Shown here: positions 19,603 through 28,504 of the stretch, piece after piece
How positions within the stretch are numbered: the stretch's first letter is position 1
Layout: each line of letters begins with the position of its first letter
Origin: Agarivorans sp. Toyoura001
Lineage (GTDB): Bacteria > Pseudomonadota > Gammaproteobacteria > Enterobacterales > Celerinatantimonadaceae
Direction: 5' to 3'
Assembly: GCF_005405585.1 (NCBI RefSeq)
Contig: NZ_BJEQ01000025.1
Span: 1 to 56,176 of the forward strand
Length of the DNA: 56,176 bases
Position numbers and translations under genes: made by a program
Notes under the pieces: generated by a model
What the model saw: the letters and a program-made list of their open reading frames with translations, nothing else
What the model was told of the DNA's origin: nothing
Database searches by the model: none

Positions 19603-20315
19603 TAATCCTTAAATGTCGGCTTCGCTTGTGTGAACTTTTGGCTTATATCAACCACGCTAATGTCTTTCAGGAAGCTACGTCCTAGTAACACCGGATAGCT
19701 TAGGTGGTTGCGGTCGGTAAGGGTAAATTGGGCTTTTTCTGAAATAGGCCCAAGTTTAACTAACATAGATACCACAGGGCGTTTATCTACAGTGTTGGTA
19801 GAGGCTTGAGTTACTTCAGCGGTTCTAATCACTGGGCGCTCTACAATAATGTCGGTATCAATGGTTTTGTGGCGTAAATTAAAGCGTACCCAGTTTTTAC
19901 CGTCACGCTCAAATTTTACTATGTCAGTGGCATTTAATGATGAGGTTGCTGCACCAGTATCTATACGAGCTTGAAAAGCGTGCTTTTGACCTTGCAGGCT
20001 TACCCATTCAGATTCACCAAGTACAGTTTTATTGCCTAACTTGTATGATGCCTGCTTGCTACAACTAGGCGCGGTAGCTTTATTCGAAGAAACCGGGGCT
20101 GGTACAATGGCCACTACTTTTTCTTCTAATTGGTCAAAGCGTTGTTGTTGAGCCGCTAATTGTTCTGAGATTGACTCACATTGGCTCAATACAGATGTTT
20201 GCTGAGCAGAGAGTGCAGACAGTTGTTCTAGGGTTTCGGTGTTGGGCTGAGAGGCTTGTTGGTTTGCACAAGCACTTAGTGCTAGAGACAATGAAATTAT
20301 TGAAAGCTTTTTCAT
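19602..20315 (-). CDS. Retropepsin-like aspartic protease lipoprotein (RimB/'ATP-dependent zinc protease' family)
   Basis: A 237-residue protein with a lipoprotein signal (LSAC at about residues 13-16), a short coiled coil (about 30-70) and a C-terminal retropepsin-like domain. The aspartic protease motif is RIDTGAATSSLNA, and FTLTDR and PVLLGRSFL match the family. It is first in the operon with the transglutaminase-7TM protein and the RimK-like ligase. Databases often name the family 'ATP-dependent zinc protease', but the DTGA motif points to an aspartic protease. Expected at the periplasmic membrane face. Confidence 0.88.
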   Translation of the reverse strand: MKKLSIISLSLALSACANQQASQPNTETLEQLSALSAQQTSVLSQCESISEQLAAQQQRFDQLEEKVVAIVPAPVSSNKATAPSCSKQASYKLGNKTVLGESEWVSLQGQKHAFQARIDTGAATSSLNATDIVKFERDGKNWVRFNLRHKTIDTDIIVERPVIRTAEVTQASTNTVDKRPVVSMLVKLGPISEKAQFTLTDRNHLSYPVLLGRSFLKDISVVDISQKFTQAKPTFKD

Positions 20316-20387
20316 AGTTCAAATCCATTAGGCAAAAGTAATAACTGCGGTTTTAGTAATTGTTTTAGCATAGCGTATGAAAACTGT

Positions 20388-21362
20388 TTAGTCTGGATTA
20401 ATTGCAATTAAAACAGCACGTTTGGGAGCAGGTAGACCTTCTACAGTTTGGCTTTTGTCGTTTGGGTCTAAGTAGTCGTTTAAGGACTCATGGGTCATCC
20501 ACGATGTACTGCGTTGTTCTTCGGTAGAGGTTAAATCAACGTCGACAACGCGTACGTCGATAAAGCCTACTTTTTCGAGCCAAAGTTTTAAGGCTGCAGT
20601 GCTAGGCAAAAACCAAACGTTTGGCATTTTTCCATAGCGCCCAGCTGGAACCAGTACTTGGTTTTCGTCGCCATCTACCACCAGTGTTTCTAGTACCAGT
20701 TCACCGCCTTTATGCAGTTGCTCTTTTAGTTGAATGAGGTGATCCATAGGTGAGCGGCGATGATAAAGTACTCCCATAGAAAACACCGTATCAAAGGCGC
20801 GTAATTTAGGCAGTTCTTGAATTCCTAAGGGCAATAAGTGCACGCGTTGATCGTTATTGGCAAAATTACGAATGGCTTCAAATTGCATTAAGAACAAGGT
20901 TGATGGATCGATACCGACAACAAACTCTGCATCATCACCAAGCATGCGCCACATGTGGTAACCGCTGCCGCAGCCCACATCTAACACATAACGGTGTTTT
21001 AAAGGGGAGATGTGTTTACGTAAACGTTCCCATTTCCAATCCGAACGCCATTCGGTATCTATCTGAATGCCGTAAATATCGAAGGGGCCTTTGCGCCAAG
21101 GGTGAAGGTGACGTAGCAAACTTTCTACTTTTTTACGTTCACCTGCGGGCATGTCTTCAGCTTTACCAATGCTCACTTTATCTTTGAGCTCGATATGTTT
21201 AGTGGTTTGCAGAGGGAGTTTATTGAGCACTCGCTGCCAGCGAGGAAAGTCGCCATGAGCATGCTCTTTTTGCCAATCGCCAAGCTGAGCGGGGAGTGTA
21301 TACAGCCAGTGTTTTAAGCGGTTTTTGGCAATTAATTGGTAAAAATCAGAGAAGTCTATCAT
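20388..21362 (-). CDS. cmoB: tRNA U34 carboxymethyltransferase CmoB
   Basis: Transfers the carboxymethyl group of carboxy-SAM to 5-hydroxyuridine-34 to give cmo5U. The 324-residue length is typical (E. coli 323). The SAM motif [16 protein letters not shown] is clear, with [12 protein letters not shown] and [10 protein letters not shown] following. Its partner cmoA lies at 27527-28255, about 6 kb away on the same strand, whereas the two are adjacent in E. coli. Confidence 0.97.
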   Translation of the reverse strand: MIDFSDFYQLIAKNRLKHWLYTLPAQLGDWQKEHAHGDFPRWQRVLNKLPLQTTKHIELKDKVSIGKAEDMPAGERKKVESLLRHLHPWRKGPFDIYGIQIDTEWRSDWKWERLRKHISPLKHRYVLDVGCGSGYHMWRMLGDDAEFVVGIDPSTLFLMQFEAIRNFANNDQRVHLLPLGIQELPKLRAFDTVFSMGVLYHRRSPMDHLIQLKEQLHKGGELVLETLVVDGDENQVLVPAGRYGKMPNVWFLPSTAALKLWLEKVGFIDVRVVDVDLTSTEEQRSTSWMTHESLNDYLDPNDKSQTVEGLPAPKRAVLIAINPD

Positions 21363-21483
21363 TGGTTACAAGAGCTTGATATTGCTTGAGTATATATAAG
21401 CTTGATTGTAGCAAGTTTTAGCTGGTTTTGGCGAGTAAGCGCTAAACAGAATCGCTATCTCAGTTGTTTATTGTTTTTCTGGC

Positions 21484-22218
21484 TCACTGGTTAAGGTCAA
21501 CTTTCAACCAAGCAAGCTGATGCTGGCCATTTTCATTTAGAAAGCCGCTATCACAGACATTAAGATCTTTGCTTGCAAGTAATAGTGTTTGTTGCTGATG
21601 TAGGCGAAACCCCATGTTGTTTAGTTGCGAAATATGCTGATTGTTGACAGGTTTACTGCTGTTCAAAAACAACAGTAAAGGGCTGCGGTTAACTACAAAA
21701 TCATCGTTTAAAACTTTAAGCAAATCTTGTGGTTCGTATACGCTAACGCTGGCTATAGCAAAGGTTTGTTGTTGGTAGCGTGCTAAAGCAAAAAATGGTG
21801 GCGGTTCTAGGTCACTCTGGTTTGAACTGTAAGCACTAAGCCATTCAAAACTTTTCTCATGCCAAGCGTAGCTATAACGCTTTGTTTTTGACCTGCTTGA
21901 GCTAAACGTGATGCTTTTGTTAGGAAACGCAGAATGACTATAGTTTTGCTTTGAAGCGTCGATAAATAAAGAGGGAAGGTTAGCCACTAAAATACTGTCT
22001 TGGACTATTTGCGAAAATTCAGCCCCCCAGCCACTTTGCTGGGCAATGCTAGCTGAGTTACTAACGCTGATAGTGGCCACAGATTGTGGGCAATCGTTGA
22101 GTAACAGTGAGTTAAAATCTAATTGTTCTACCTGAACCGCGGCTTTTACGGCAAAGCTTAAGCTCAAATAAACCAAAAATGTGCTGATAATTTTTAGATA
22201 AATCATAATTAGTAACAT
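21484..22218 (-). CDS. Secreted protein of unknown function
   Basis: I do not recognise a family. From the ATG at 22218 it has 244 residues, with a strong signal peptide (cleavage near VKAAV); a TTG at 22239 and an ATG at 22206 are alternative starts, and none has a good ribosome site. The mature part has two Cys (one in LNDCPQ, one in NVCDSG) that could form a disulfide. It is rich in Ser, Gln and Asn, with a middle segment of aromatic strands. It lies between cmoB and a divergent chemoreceptor gene and is probably periplasmic. Confidence 0.6.
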   Translation of the reverse strand: MLLIMIYLKIISTFLVYLSLSFAVKAAVQVEQLDFNSLLLNDCPQSVATISVSNSASIAQQSGWGAEFSQIVQDSILVANLPSLFIDASKQNYSHSAFPNKSITFSSSRSKTKRYSYAWHEKSFEWLSAYSSNQSDLEPPPFFALARYQQQTFAIASVSVYEPQDLLKVLNDDFVVNRSPLLLFLNSSKPVNNQHISQLNNMGFRLHQQQTLLLASKDLNVCDSGFLNENGQHQLAWLKVDLNQ

Positions 22219-22314
22219 AGGGTTAGTAGATACAAACAAGATGCTAGCACATATTTAAACTAACAATCTTCAATGGCAAGTAATTAAAAGCGGGAAGCTA
22301 AAAGAGGGGTTTTT

Positions 22315-24180
22315 ATGGGAAACATGTCGATTAAACAGCGTTTAATCTTAACTATTTTGATTTTACTTGCAGTATTGAGTGGCGTACAGGCTTGGTTTCA
22401 AGCTCGCACTTTGTCTCAAGAAACCCGCATTGATATTGCTGGGGATGCCAAGCAACTCGCACAAGCGGCAACTGACCAAGTAAGTTTGTGGTTTGATTCA
22501 AAGTTGGCGATTGCCAAAGGCATGGCGTCAGATCCCAAAGCCGCAGGGTTTGTGGCAGATTTAGTACAAGCTAAGCAAAGTGGGGATTTCATCTATTTTT
22601 ACTTCGGTAGTAGCGAAGGGAAAATGACCATGCATGATCCTAATGAAACGCTGCCCGATGGTTACGACCCACGCACTCGCCCATGGTACAAAGGCGCGCA
22701 AACTAATGGTTCATTTGTGTCCGACCCATACGTAGATGCTACTTCTGGCCAAATGGTTATTTCGGTTGCGCAAAGGGTTAGTGGCGGAGTTTACGCAGGA
22801 GATTTAGGTCTCGATGTAGTGACCGAGCGGGTACTTAACCTTGCCAGCGAGCAGGTATACCCGGTTATCGTTGATAAAGAGGGCTTAGTGGTTATCCACA
22901 GTGATAAAGATTTGGTGTTAAAAAAAGCCAGTGAACTGTCGGAACAATTTACTGCGAGTTTCTTTTCTGCTCAAGCAAGCTCATCAGAAATGAGTGATTT
23001 GGTGGTTAGCGGTAAAGAAAGCTTTGTAAACGTTACTCCGATTGAAGGTACTGACTGGTATTTGTTGTTTGTCTATGACAAACAAATCGCGATGGCACCG
23101 GTAAGCGCCATGATGAAAAGCTCTATGATTTTTGCAGTGGTGCTATTTGTTATTATTGCGGTGGTGATGCTCAAAGTGATCAGTGCAATGCTAAAACCGA
23201 TTGAGATTTTAGGTGGGGCGATTGAAAAACTATCATCGGGAGATGGAGATTTAACCAAGCGAATCAATTTAAACCGTAATGATGAAATAGGCTCTCTTGC
23301 CGCGGGTATCGACAAGTTTATCGATCAGCTACATGAGCTAATGAAAGAAATCGCTGAAGATGCCGACAGCTTGCAGCGTGCCGCTGCTTTAACCAATAGC
23401 TCTACTTCTGCTTCGAATGTTCAAATTGAACGTCAGCAGGGCGAAGTTACTCAGGTAGCGACCGCAGTGAATGAAATGGCTGCAACCGCAAATGAAGTGG
23501 CTAATAACGCCGAGCAAACCGCTGAGGCTGCGCGTGAATCAGCTGATTCTTGTGAACAAGGTAAGGTGCTAATAGGCCGCAACCAGCAACAGGTAAATAG
23601 CTTGGCTGGGCAATTAGATGGCGCCGCTGAAACGGTACAAGAACTAGAGCGTAATACCCAAGAAATTAGCGACATTCTTTCAACCATTCAAGGCATTGCT
23701 GAGCAAACAAATTTATTGGCCTTGAATGCAGCCATTGAAGCGGCTCGCGCTGGTGAACAAGGCCGAGGCTTTGCGGTGGTGGCCGATGAAGTACGTAACT
23801 TGTCGCAACGCACCCAAAGCTCAACCGAAGAAATCAAAGCGATGTTAGAACGGCTGCAGGGGAATACCCAAAGTACCGTTAAAACCATGGATGAAAGCCA
23901 ACAGTTAGTGCAAATTAGCGTTGAAGAAGCCACGAAAGCGGCTGAGATGTTAGAGAATATCACTAACTCGATTACTCATATCAGTGATATGGCGACGCAA
24001 ATTTCTAGCGCTGCTGAAGAACAACGCGCGGTAACGGAAGAAGTGGGGAGGAATACTCAAGGTATTCAAGATGCTTCGTTAGAGCTGGCGGAGCAGGCTG
24101 CGGGTAGTTCGCAGCGAGCCACAGAATTAGATGCTATTGCCGACAAACTGCATAAAGAGGTTGGCGCATTTAAGTTGTAA
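22315..24180 (+). CDS. Methyl-accepting chemotaxis protein with dCache-like sensor
   Basis: A 621-residue chemoreceptor. An N-terminal membrane segment (about 8-26) is followed by a periplasmic double-Cache-like sensor (about 35-260, with [11 protein letters not shown] and [14 protein letters not shown]). A second membrane segment (about 267-288), HAMP (about 290-345) and a methyl-accepting signalling domain follow. The hairpin tip reads [20 protein letters not shown] (about 466-485). The DPRxRPWY element often marks amino-acid-type Cache sensors, but the ligand is not predicted here. No C-terminal CheR/CheB-binding pentapeptide is seen. Confidence 0.95.
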   Translation: MGNMSIKQRLILTILILLAVLSGVQAWFQARTLSQETRIDIAGDAKQLAQAATDQVSLWFDSKLAIAKGMASDPKAAGFVADLVQAKQSGDFIYFYFGSSEGKMTMHDPNETLPDGYDPRTRPWYKGAQTNGSFVSDPYVDATSGQMVISVAQRVSGGVYAGDLGLDVVTERVLNLASEQVYPVIVDKEGLVVIHSDKDLVLKKASELSEQFTASFFSAQASSSEMSDLVVSGKESFVNVTPIEGTDWYLLFVYDKQIAMAPVSAMMKSSMIFAVVLFVIIAVVMLKVISAMLKPIEILGGAIEKLSSGDGDLTKRINLNRNDEIGSLAAGIDKFIDQLHELMKEIAEDADSLQRAAALTNSSTSASNVQIERQQGEVTQVATAVNEMAATANEVANNAEQTAEAARESADSCEQGKVLIGRNQQQVNSLAGQLDGAAETVQELERNTQEISDILSTIQGIAEQTNLLALNAAIEAARAGEQGRGFAVVADEVRNLSQRTQSSTEEIKAMLERLQGNTQSTVKTMDESQQLVQISVEEATKAAEMLENITNSITHISDMATQISSAAEEQRAVTEEVGRNTQGIQDASLELAEQAAGSSQRATELDAIADKLHKEVGAFKL

Positions 24181-24201
24181 TGGAATAACGTTTAATTAAA
24201 G

Positions 24202-24225
24202 AGCCTGCTTAGTGCAGGCTTTTTT
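24202..24225. terminator. Terminator between chemoreceptor and chrA
   Basis: A 7-bp stem AGCCTGC / GCAGGCT with a 5-base loop is followed by six T. It lies between convergent genes and may serve both, though the A run on the other side is weak. Confidence 0.85.
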
Positions 24226-24227
24226 AT

Positions 24228-25397
24228 TTATGCCAGTAACAATATTCCCGCTCCCCCTAAGCTTAGTAACATGATGTAAAGAGGTAACTTCACGACTCGC
24301 AGTAAAAAGAACCCTAATAACGCTAGTACAAACTCTAGGTTCGAATGAATCGCGCTAGTGAATATTGGATTGTAAAGTGCCGCTATCAGTAAACCAACCA
24401 CCGCTGCGTTAACCATTTGCATTGCTGCGGAAAACTTCGCTTTTTGAGCCAGCGCTTGCCAAGCATCAACAAAAGCCAGTACCAATAAAAAACCCGGTAG
24501 GAAAATGGCAATAGTTGCTAAGCTAGCGTAAACAAGAGGATTTTGTTGGCCTACCACTGCGCCTAAATAACTAGCAATAGTAAACATTGGGCCAGGTACT
24601 GCTTGTGCAGCAGCATAGGCGGTTAAAAACTGTTCTTGGTTTACATCCCCTGAAAGTGTTTGTTGCAGCAAAGGCAGCACGACATGACCGCCACCAAATA
24701 CCCAGCTACCCGCTTGATAAAACTGGCTAAAACTGTGAATGAGAGGATTTAAGTTTAGAAAAGGCAAAAACAGTAGCGCAATAAATACAGCTAAATATCC
24801 AAACTTAATGCTACCGGTTTGGTTTGTGCTGGTATTGGTATTTGTAGGGGGATTCGGTACCAATAGCTTTTCATTTAGCGCTAAACCTATCAGTGCGGTA
24901 AGAGCCAAACAAACGAGTTGGGTACTAAGTTGTGGGAACAGCAACAAGCTGGCAGCAGTAATAAAACATGCTCCGCTTAAATACCGATTACTGCAAAACT
25001 GCCTATACATTTGTCTTACAGCATCAACCACTACTACCAATGCAGCAACTTTTAGGCCCGCGATTAATCCCATAACAAAGGGGTTGTTGTTACTGTAGTT
25101 GGCAGCCAACGCTAGTACCAGCATCAAGGCTGCCGAGGGCAAGGTAAAGCCAATAAATGCGGCTATTGCACCTAGTTTTCCTGCCCGGTGCAAGCCAATA
25201 GCAAAACCCACTTGAGAAGAGCCAGGGCCCGGCAAAAATTGGCTAAGCGCGACTAAATTTGCATATTCATGCTGGGATAACCATTGCTTGTTATCAACAA
25301 ACTCTTGTTTGAAAAAACCTATATGGGCGGCTGGGCCACCGAAGCTTACTAATCCTAGGCGGAAAAAGGCGCTGAATACTTCAAATATTGCTGTCAT
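24228..25397 (-). CDS. chrA: Chromate transporter ChrA family, long form
   Basis: A two-domain CHR transporter of 389 residues, typical for the long form that exports chromate in proton-coupled fashion. The N-half has FFRLGLVSFGGPAAHIGFF and FLPGPGSSQ; the C-half has SWVFGGGHVVLP and AQAVPGPMFT, the duplicated signature motifs. About ten membrane segments are expected. The reading frame stays open to 25604, but the extra 69 residues look non-coding and run into the divergent gene at 25522, so I start at the ATG at 25397 (MTAIFEVF). Chromate specificity is by family only. Confidence 0.9.
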   Translation of the reverse strand: MTAIFEVFSAFFRLGLVSFGGPAAHIGFFKQEFVDNKQWLSQHEYANLVALSQFLPGPGSSQVGFAIGLHRAGKLGAIAAFIGFTLPSAALMLVLALAANYSNNNPFVMGLIAGLKVAALVVVVDAVRQMYRQFCSNRYLSGACFITAASLLLFPQLSTQLVCLALTALIGLALNEKLLVPNPPTNTNTSTNQTGSIKFGYLAVFIALLFLPFLNLNPLIHSFSQFYQAGSWVFGGGHVVLPLLQQTLSGDVNQEQFLTAYAAAQAVPGPMFTIASYLGAVVGQQNPLVYASLATIAIFLPGFLLVLAFVDAWQALAQKAKFSAAMQMVNAAVVGLLIAALYNPIFTSAIHSNLEFVLALLGFFLLRVVKLPLYIMLLSLGGAGILLLA

Positions 25398-25521
25398 AGT
25401 CTTTTGTAGGTAAAAGCAAAAAGGGCATTTTATGACGGTTTTGTTACAGTTGTATTGCGAACCAATCCCATTATTTTTTCTGTGTACAATAATGACGATG
25501 AATTGAATCCAGGGAGGGACA

Positions 25522-26988
25522 ATGCCTAAACGGTATAAAGCTAATTGCCTAGTGGCAAACTTAAGTGCGTTGTTAACAGCCATGGTTTTGCAAGCATGCA
25601 GCATTTCACCTCAAAAGGTCGAGCCCTCCTGTGAGGTTATTTTAAGCAGTGTAGACACGCTGCTGCATGAGCATGTTGGAAGCTTAAAAGGGGAGAGGGT
25701 GCATAACCAAGCTTCTTTACGACATAATCGCTTCATACATTTTTTTATCGGCAATCAAGATCTTGCTGAGCCATCAGCGCCTACTCAATCTCAGCTCATT
25801 GATTATATGGGCGAACTAGCGGAGCAAGGTCTAAAAGCTGAATGGAAAACGCTTGATGTAGACATAGCCAATAAATGGAAAGCGGAATATCAAATAACTC
25901 AGCCAGAACAGACAATCGAACAGTGCATAAATGAATTGAATCAGCAGTTGCAAGGTCATTCACGGCAAACTGCTGAGTTGCTAGCCACTATTCCAATAGA
26001 TAATGACTACTCTGCCACTGCTAAGGTGTTTGGATTATATCCACTAAGTTCGAAGGTATTTGCGAGCGCCATTGAGAAAGAACAACAACATTTAGCTGAG
26101 GGTTGGTTAGCTGCTAGTCGCTCATCGTTATCTGGATTTACCGCTAAACAAGCGGCCTTATATCTACCGGAGCCATCGTTAGCTAAAGTGAATGCCACAG
26201 ATTTACAGCTTGATGCTTTTGGGCAACTCGCGAGTAAACAGCAACAAGTAACCTTACTTAAATGGTATGCACCGCAGTGGTTGGTTGAGAACAACACTGC
26301 AGACAATGTACCTGGCGTGCCGGTTTGGCAAAAGCAACAATTGGCTTTTGAACACAGTAAACCACTTAGTTTTTCGCATATTACATATGCTAGGCACAAC
26401 AACCAAACTACTATCCAACTCAATTATATTTTATGGTTTAAGCAACGCCCAAAACTTAGCTCAGTAGATTGGGTAGCAGGAGAGCACGATGCTCTCATTT
26501 TTCGAATTCACCTGACTAATAAGCTAGAAGTCATTGCTTACGACAGCATCCACCTATGTGGTTGTTGGTATACTTTAATGTTGCCTCAACAGCGCAGTTA
26601 TCATGCTATTCAGGACAGTAAAGTCGAAAGCGTACTGATGCATCGCGTTAATGCTGCGGATAAAGTGCGAATAAGTATTAGTGCCGATGCCCACCAAATA
26701 ATTGATTTGCAGCCCACCGGCGACATTGCTGAAGTGGTGGCTAAAACCACTTATACTTTACAGCCTTGGCAGTCGCTACTTGCCTTAGAAAAAGGCCAAG
26801 GATATAAATCTATCTACGACTCTAATGGTTATGTGTGGGGCTCTGAACGTTTTGAACGCTGGTTCTTTTGGCCTATGGGGGTGAAACAGCCAGGAAGCTT
26901 GCGTCGTTTTGGTGACCACGCGATTAGTTTTGTTGGCGAGCGATATTTCGATCAAGTCCATTTGTTAGAAGATTTGGGTGTGCAATAA
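25522..26988 (+). CDS. Lipoprotein of unknown function (488 aa)
   Basis: I do not recognise a family. A signal peptide with lipobox LQAC (Cys about residue 26) marks a lipoprotein. The mature part is long: an N-terminal helical region with scattered Cys, then a C-terminal region of aromatic strands with a CGCW motif (in HLCGCWYTLML), WFFWPMG and several conserved-looking His, Cys and Trp. AGGGAGG precedes the ATG. It is divergent from chrA and followed 52 bases later by the HIT gene, so those two may be co-transcribed. It could be a metal- or envelope-associated protein; this is not established. Confidence 0.7.
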   Translation: MPKRYKANCLVANLSALLTAMVLQACSISPQKVEPSCEVILSSVDTLLHEHVGSLKGERVHNQASLRHNRFIHFFIGNQDLAEPSAPTQSQLIDYMGELAEQGLKAEWKTLDVDIANKWKAEYQITQPEQTIEQCINELNQQLQGHSRQTAELLATIPIDNDYSATAKVFGLYPLSSKVFASAIEKEQQHLAEGWLAASRSSLSGFTAKQAALYLPEPSLAKVNATDLQLDAFGQLASKQQQVTLLKWYAPQWLVENNTADNVPGVPVWQKQQLAFEHSKPLSFSHITYARHNNQTTIQLNYILWFKQRPKLSSVDWVAGEHDALIFRIHLTNKLEVIAYDSIHLCGCWYTLMLPQQRSYHAIQDSKVESVLMHRVNAADKVRISISADAHQIIDLQPTGDIAEVVAKTTYTLQPWQSLLALEKGQGYKSIYDSNGYVWGSERFERWFFWPMGVKQPGSLRRFGDHAISFVGERYFDQVHLLEDLGVQ

Positions 26989-27040
26989 TGCTGTTATCTT
27001 TAGTTACGTACCGACATTAAATCTATTGGGAATCAATGCT

Positions 27041-27460
27041 ATGAGTTACGACAACAACAATATTTTTGCTAAAATTATCCGCGGCGAAATGGGCTGCCTT
27101 AAAGTATATGAAGATGACCATACCTTAGCCTTTATGGATATCATGCCACAGGCCGATGGTCACACTTTAGTATTACCAAAAGAATCTGCAGAAACGCTGT
27201 TTGAATTGTCGGAAGAAGGCGCAGCAGCTGTTATTAAAACCGTTAAAAAAGTTGCGGCGGCGGTAAAACAGGCGATGAACGCTGAGGGGATTAGCCTAGT
27301 GCAATTTAATGGGGCTGCAGCAGGTCAAACGGTGCCTCATTTACACTTTCATATTATTCCTGGCTCTTTAGCCGAAGCGCGTAGTCACGCTCGCGATATG
27401 GTTGATAGTGAAACTCTACAACCTTTTGCAGACAAAATTAAAGCGTTGTTAGCTAAGTAG
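27041..27460 (+). CDS. HIT family nucleotide-binding protein
   Basis: A 139-residue protein of the histidine-triad superfamily, which hydrolyses nucleoside phosphoramidates or related nucleotides. The motif TVPHLHFHIIPG carries the HxHxH triad, and NIFAKIIRGE is the typical N-terminus. The frame is open to 26978, but that would overlap the upstream lipoprotein gene; ATG at 27041 gives the family start. A terminator follows, shared with convergent cmoA. Confidence 0.93.
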   Translation: MSYDNNNIFAKIIRGEMGCLKVYEDDHTLAFMDIMPQADGHTLVLPKESAETLFELSEEGAAAVIKTVKKVAAAVKQAMNAEGISLVQFNGAAAGQTVPHLHFHIIPGSLAEARSHARDMVDSETLQPFADKIKALLAK

Positions 27461-27475
27461 GTATTGTTTCGTAAA

Positions 27476-27506
27476 AAAGGCGAGCACTATATAGCGCTCG
27501 TCTTTT
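27476..27506. terminator. Terminator between the HIT gene and cmoA
   Basis: AAAAAGGCGAGC pairs with GCTCGTCTTTTT (one G-U pair) around a loop of about 10 bases. A and T runs flank it, so it can act for both convergent genes. Confidence 0.8.
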
Positions 27507-27526
27507 TGATTCTGTGTATCTAGAGA

Positions 27527-28255
27527 CTACTTTATAGCGACCAATGAGCCGAAGTTAAAACACTGAAACCACAGTTCGCTAGCACTAAAGCCGGCTTCTT
27601 TAAATCGTTGCTTGTGTTGCTCAATAGTATCGGGCACTAGTACGTTATCTAAAGAGCTCCGCTTTTGGCTAATTTCCAACTCGCTGTATCCGTTAGCACG
27701 TTTAAAATCTAAGTGTAATTCGCTAATTAGACTCTGAGTAGTTGGTTCAGCGAAATGAAATTTTTCACTCACTATCAATAAACCGCCTTTAACCATTCCG
27801 TTGTAGATCTTTTTAATCAAGGTTAAACGCTGTTCTCGCGCAATAAACTGCAGGGTGAAATTGAGCACGACCACTGAAGCATTGCTGATATCTACGTCGC
27901 AAATATCATCACAGATAAGCGTTACTGGCACTGAGCCACGAAAAGCATCTAGGTGTTTTTGACAACGTTCTAACATGGCGGGGGAGTTATCTACTGCAAC
28001 AATTTCTACATTGTTGTGCTTAACTCCGCGGCGCATAGCTAAAGTCGCTGCGCCCAAAGAGCAACCTAAGTCGTATAACTTAGTGTCGGCTTGATGAAAT
28101 TGTTCAGTTAAGTGGCCAATGGTGGAAACAATGTTGCTGTAACCTGGCACTGAGCGTTGAATCATATCGGGAAATACTTCGGCCACTTGGTCATCGAAGC
28201 GAAACTCACCCAGTTGGGTAATAGGTTGGGAAAATAGTTTATCTTTGCCTTGCAT
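27527..28255 (-). CDS. cmoA: Carboxy-SAM synthase CmoA
   Basis: Makes carboxy-S-adenosylmethionine from SAM and prephenate, the donor used by CmoB for cmo5U34 in tRNA. The 242-residue length is typical (E. coli 247). The SAM motif [29 protein letters not shown] and [11 protein letters not shown] are clear. It is divergent from aspS and separated from cmoB by about 6 kb of unrelated genes, unlike the E. coli cmoAB pair. Confidence 0.95.
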   Translation of the reverse strand: MQGKDKLFSQPITQLGEFRFDDQVAEVFPDMIQRSVPGYSNIVSTIGHLTEQFHQADTKLYDLGCSLGAATLAMRRGVKHNNVEIVAVDNSPAMLERCQKHLDAFRGSVPVTLICDDICDVDISNASVVVLNFTLQFIAREQRLTLIKKIYNGMVKGGLLIVSEKFHFAEPTTQSLISELHLDFKRANGYSELEISQKRSSLDNVLVPDTIEQHKQRFKEAGFSASELWFQCFNFGSLVAIK

Positions 28256-28426
28256 GGCTAGTTCTCGTGCGGAAAATTCTATGATAATGAGCCAGTAATT
28301 GCTCGGTGGGTTATTGTAACCAGCTAAAGCGAGCTTGTCTTTGGCTATTTTAGACGCTTCTATAGATTTATTGCTCTATCGCTATTCTTATTTGTAGCTG
28401 CTTTCCTTTATACTATCGCCCTTTCA

Positions 28427-28459
28427 CTAAATAATACTGCATAGCTGATTATTATTTAG
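28427..28459. repeat. Inverted repeat in the aspS leader
   Basis: CTAAATAATA (28427-28436) and TATTATTTAG (28450-28459) form a perfect 10-bp inverted repeat with a 13-base spacer, 45-78 bases before the aspS start. The AT-rich half-sites suit a protein-binding operator as well as a hairpin. No known regulator matches. Confidence 0.5.
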
Positions 28460-28504
28460 GCTGAACATTCATTGAATTTTAAAACGTAAAACGGGAAAGG
28501 CCAA

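Noticed and set aside
25398-25604. Extra 69 codons at the chrA N-terminus
   Set aside because: They run into the divergent lipoprotein gene and do not resemble the CHR family.
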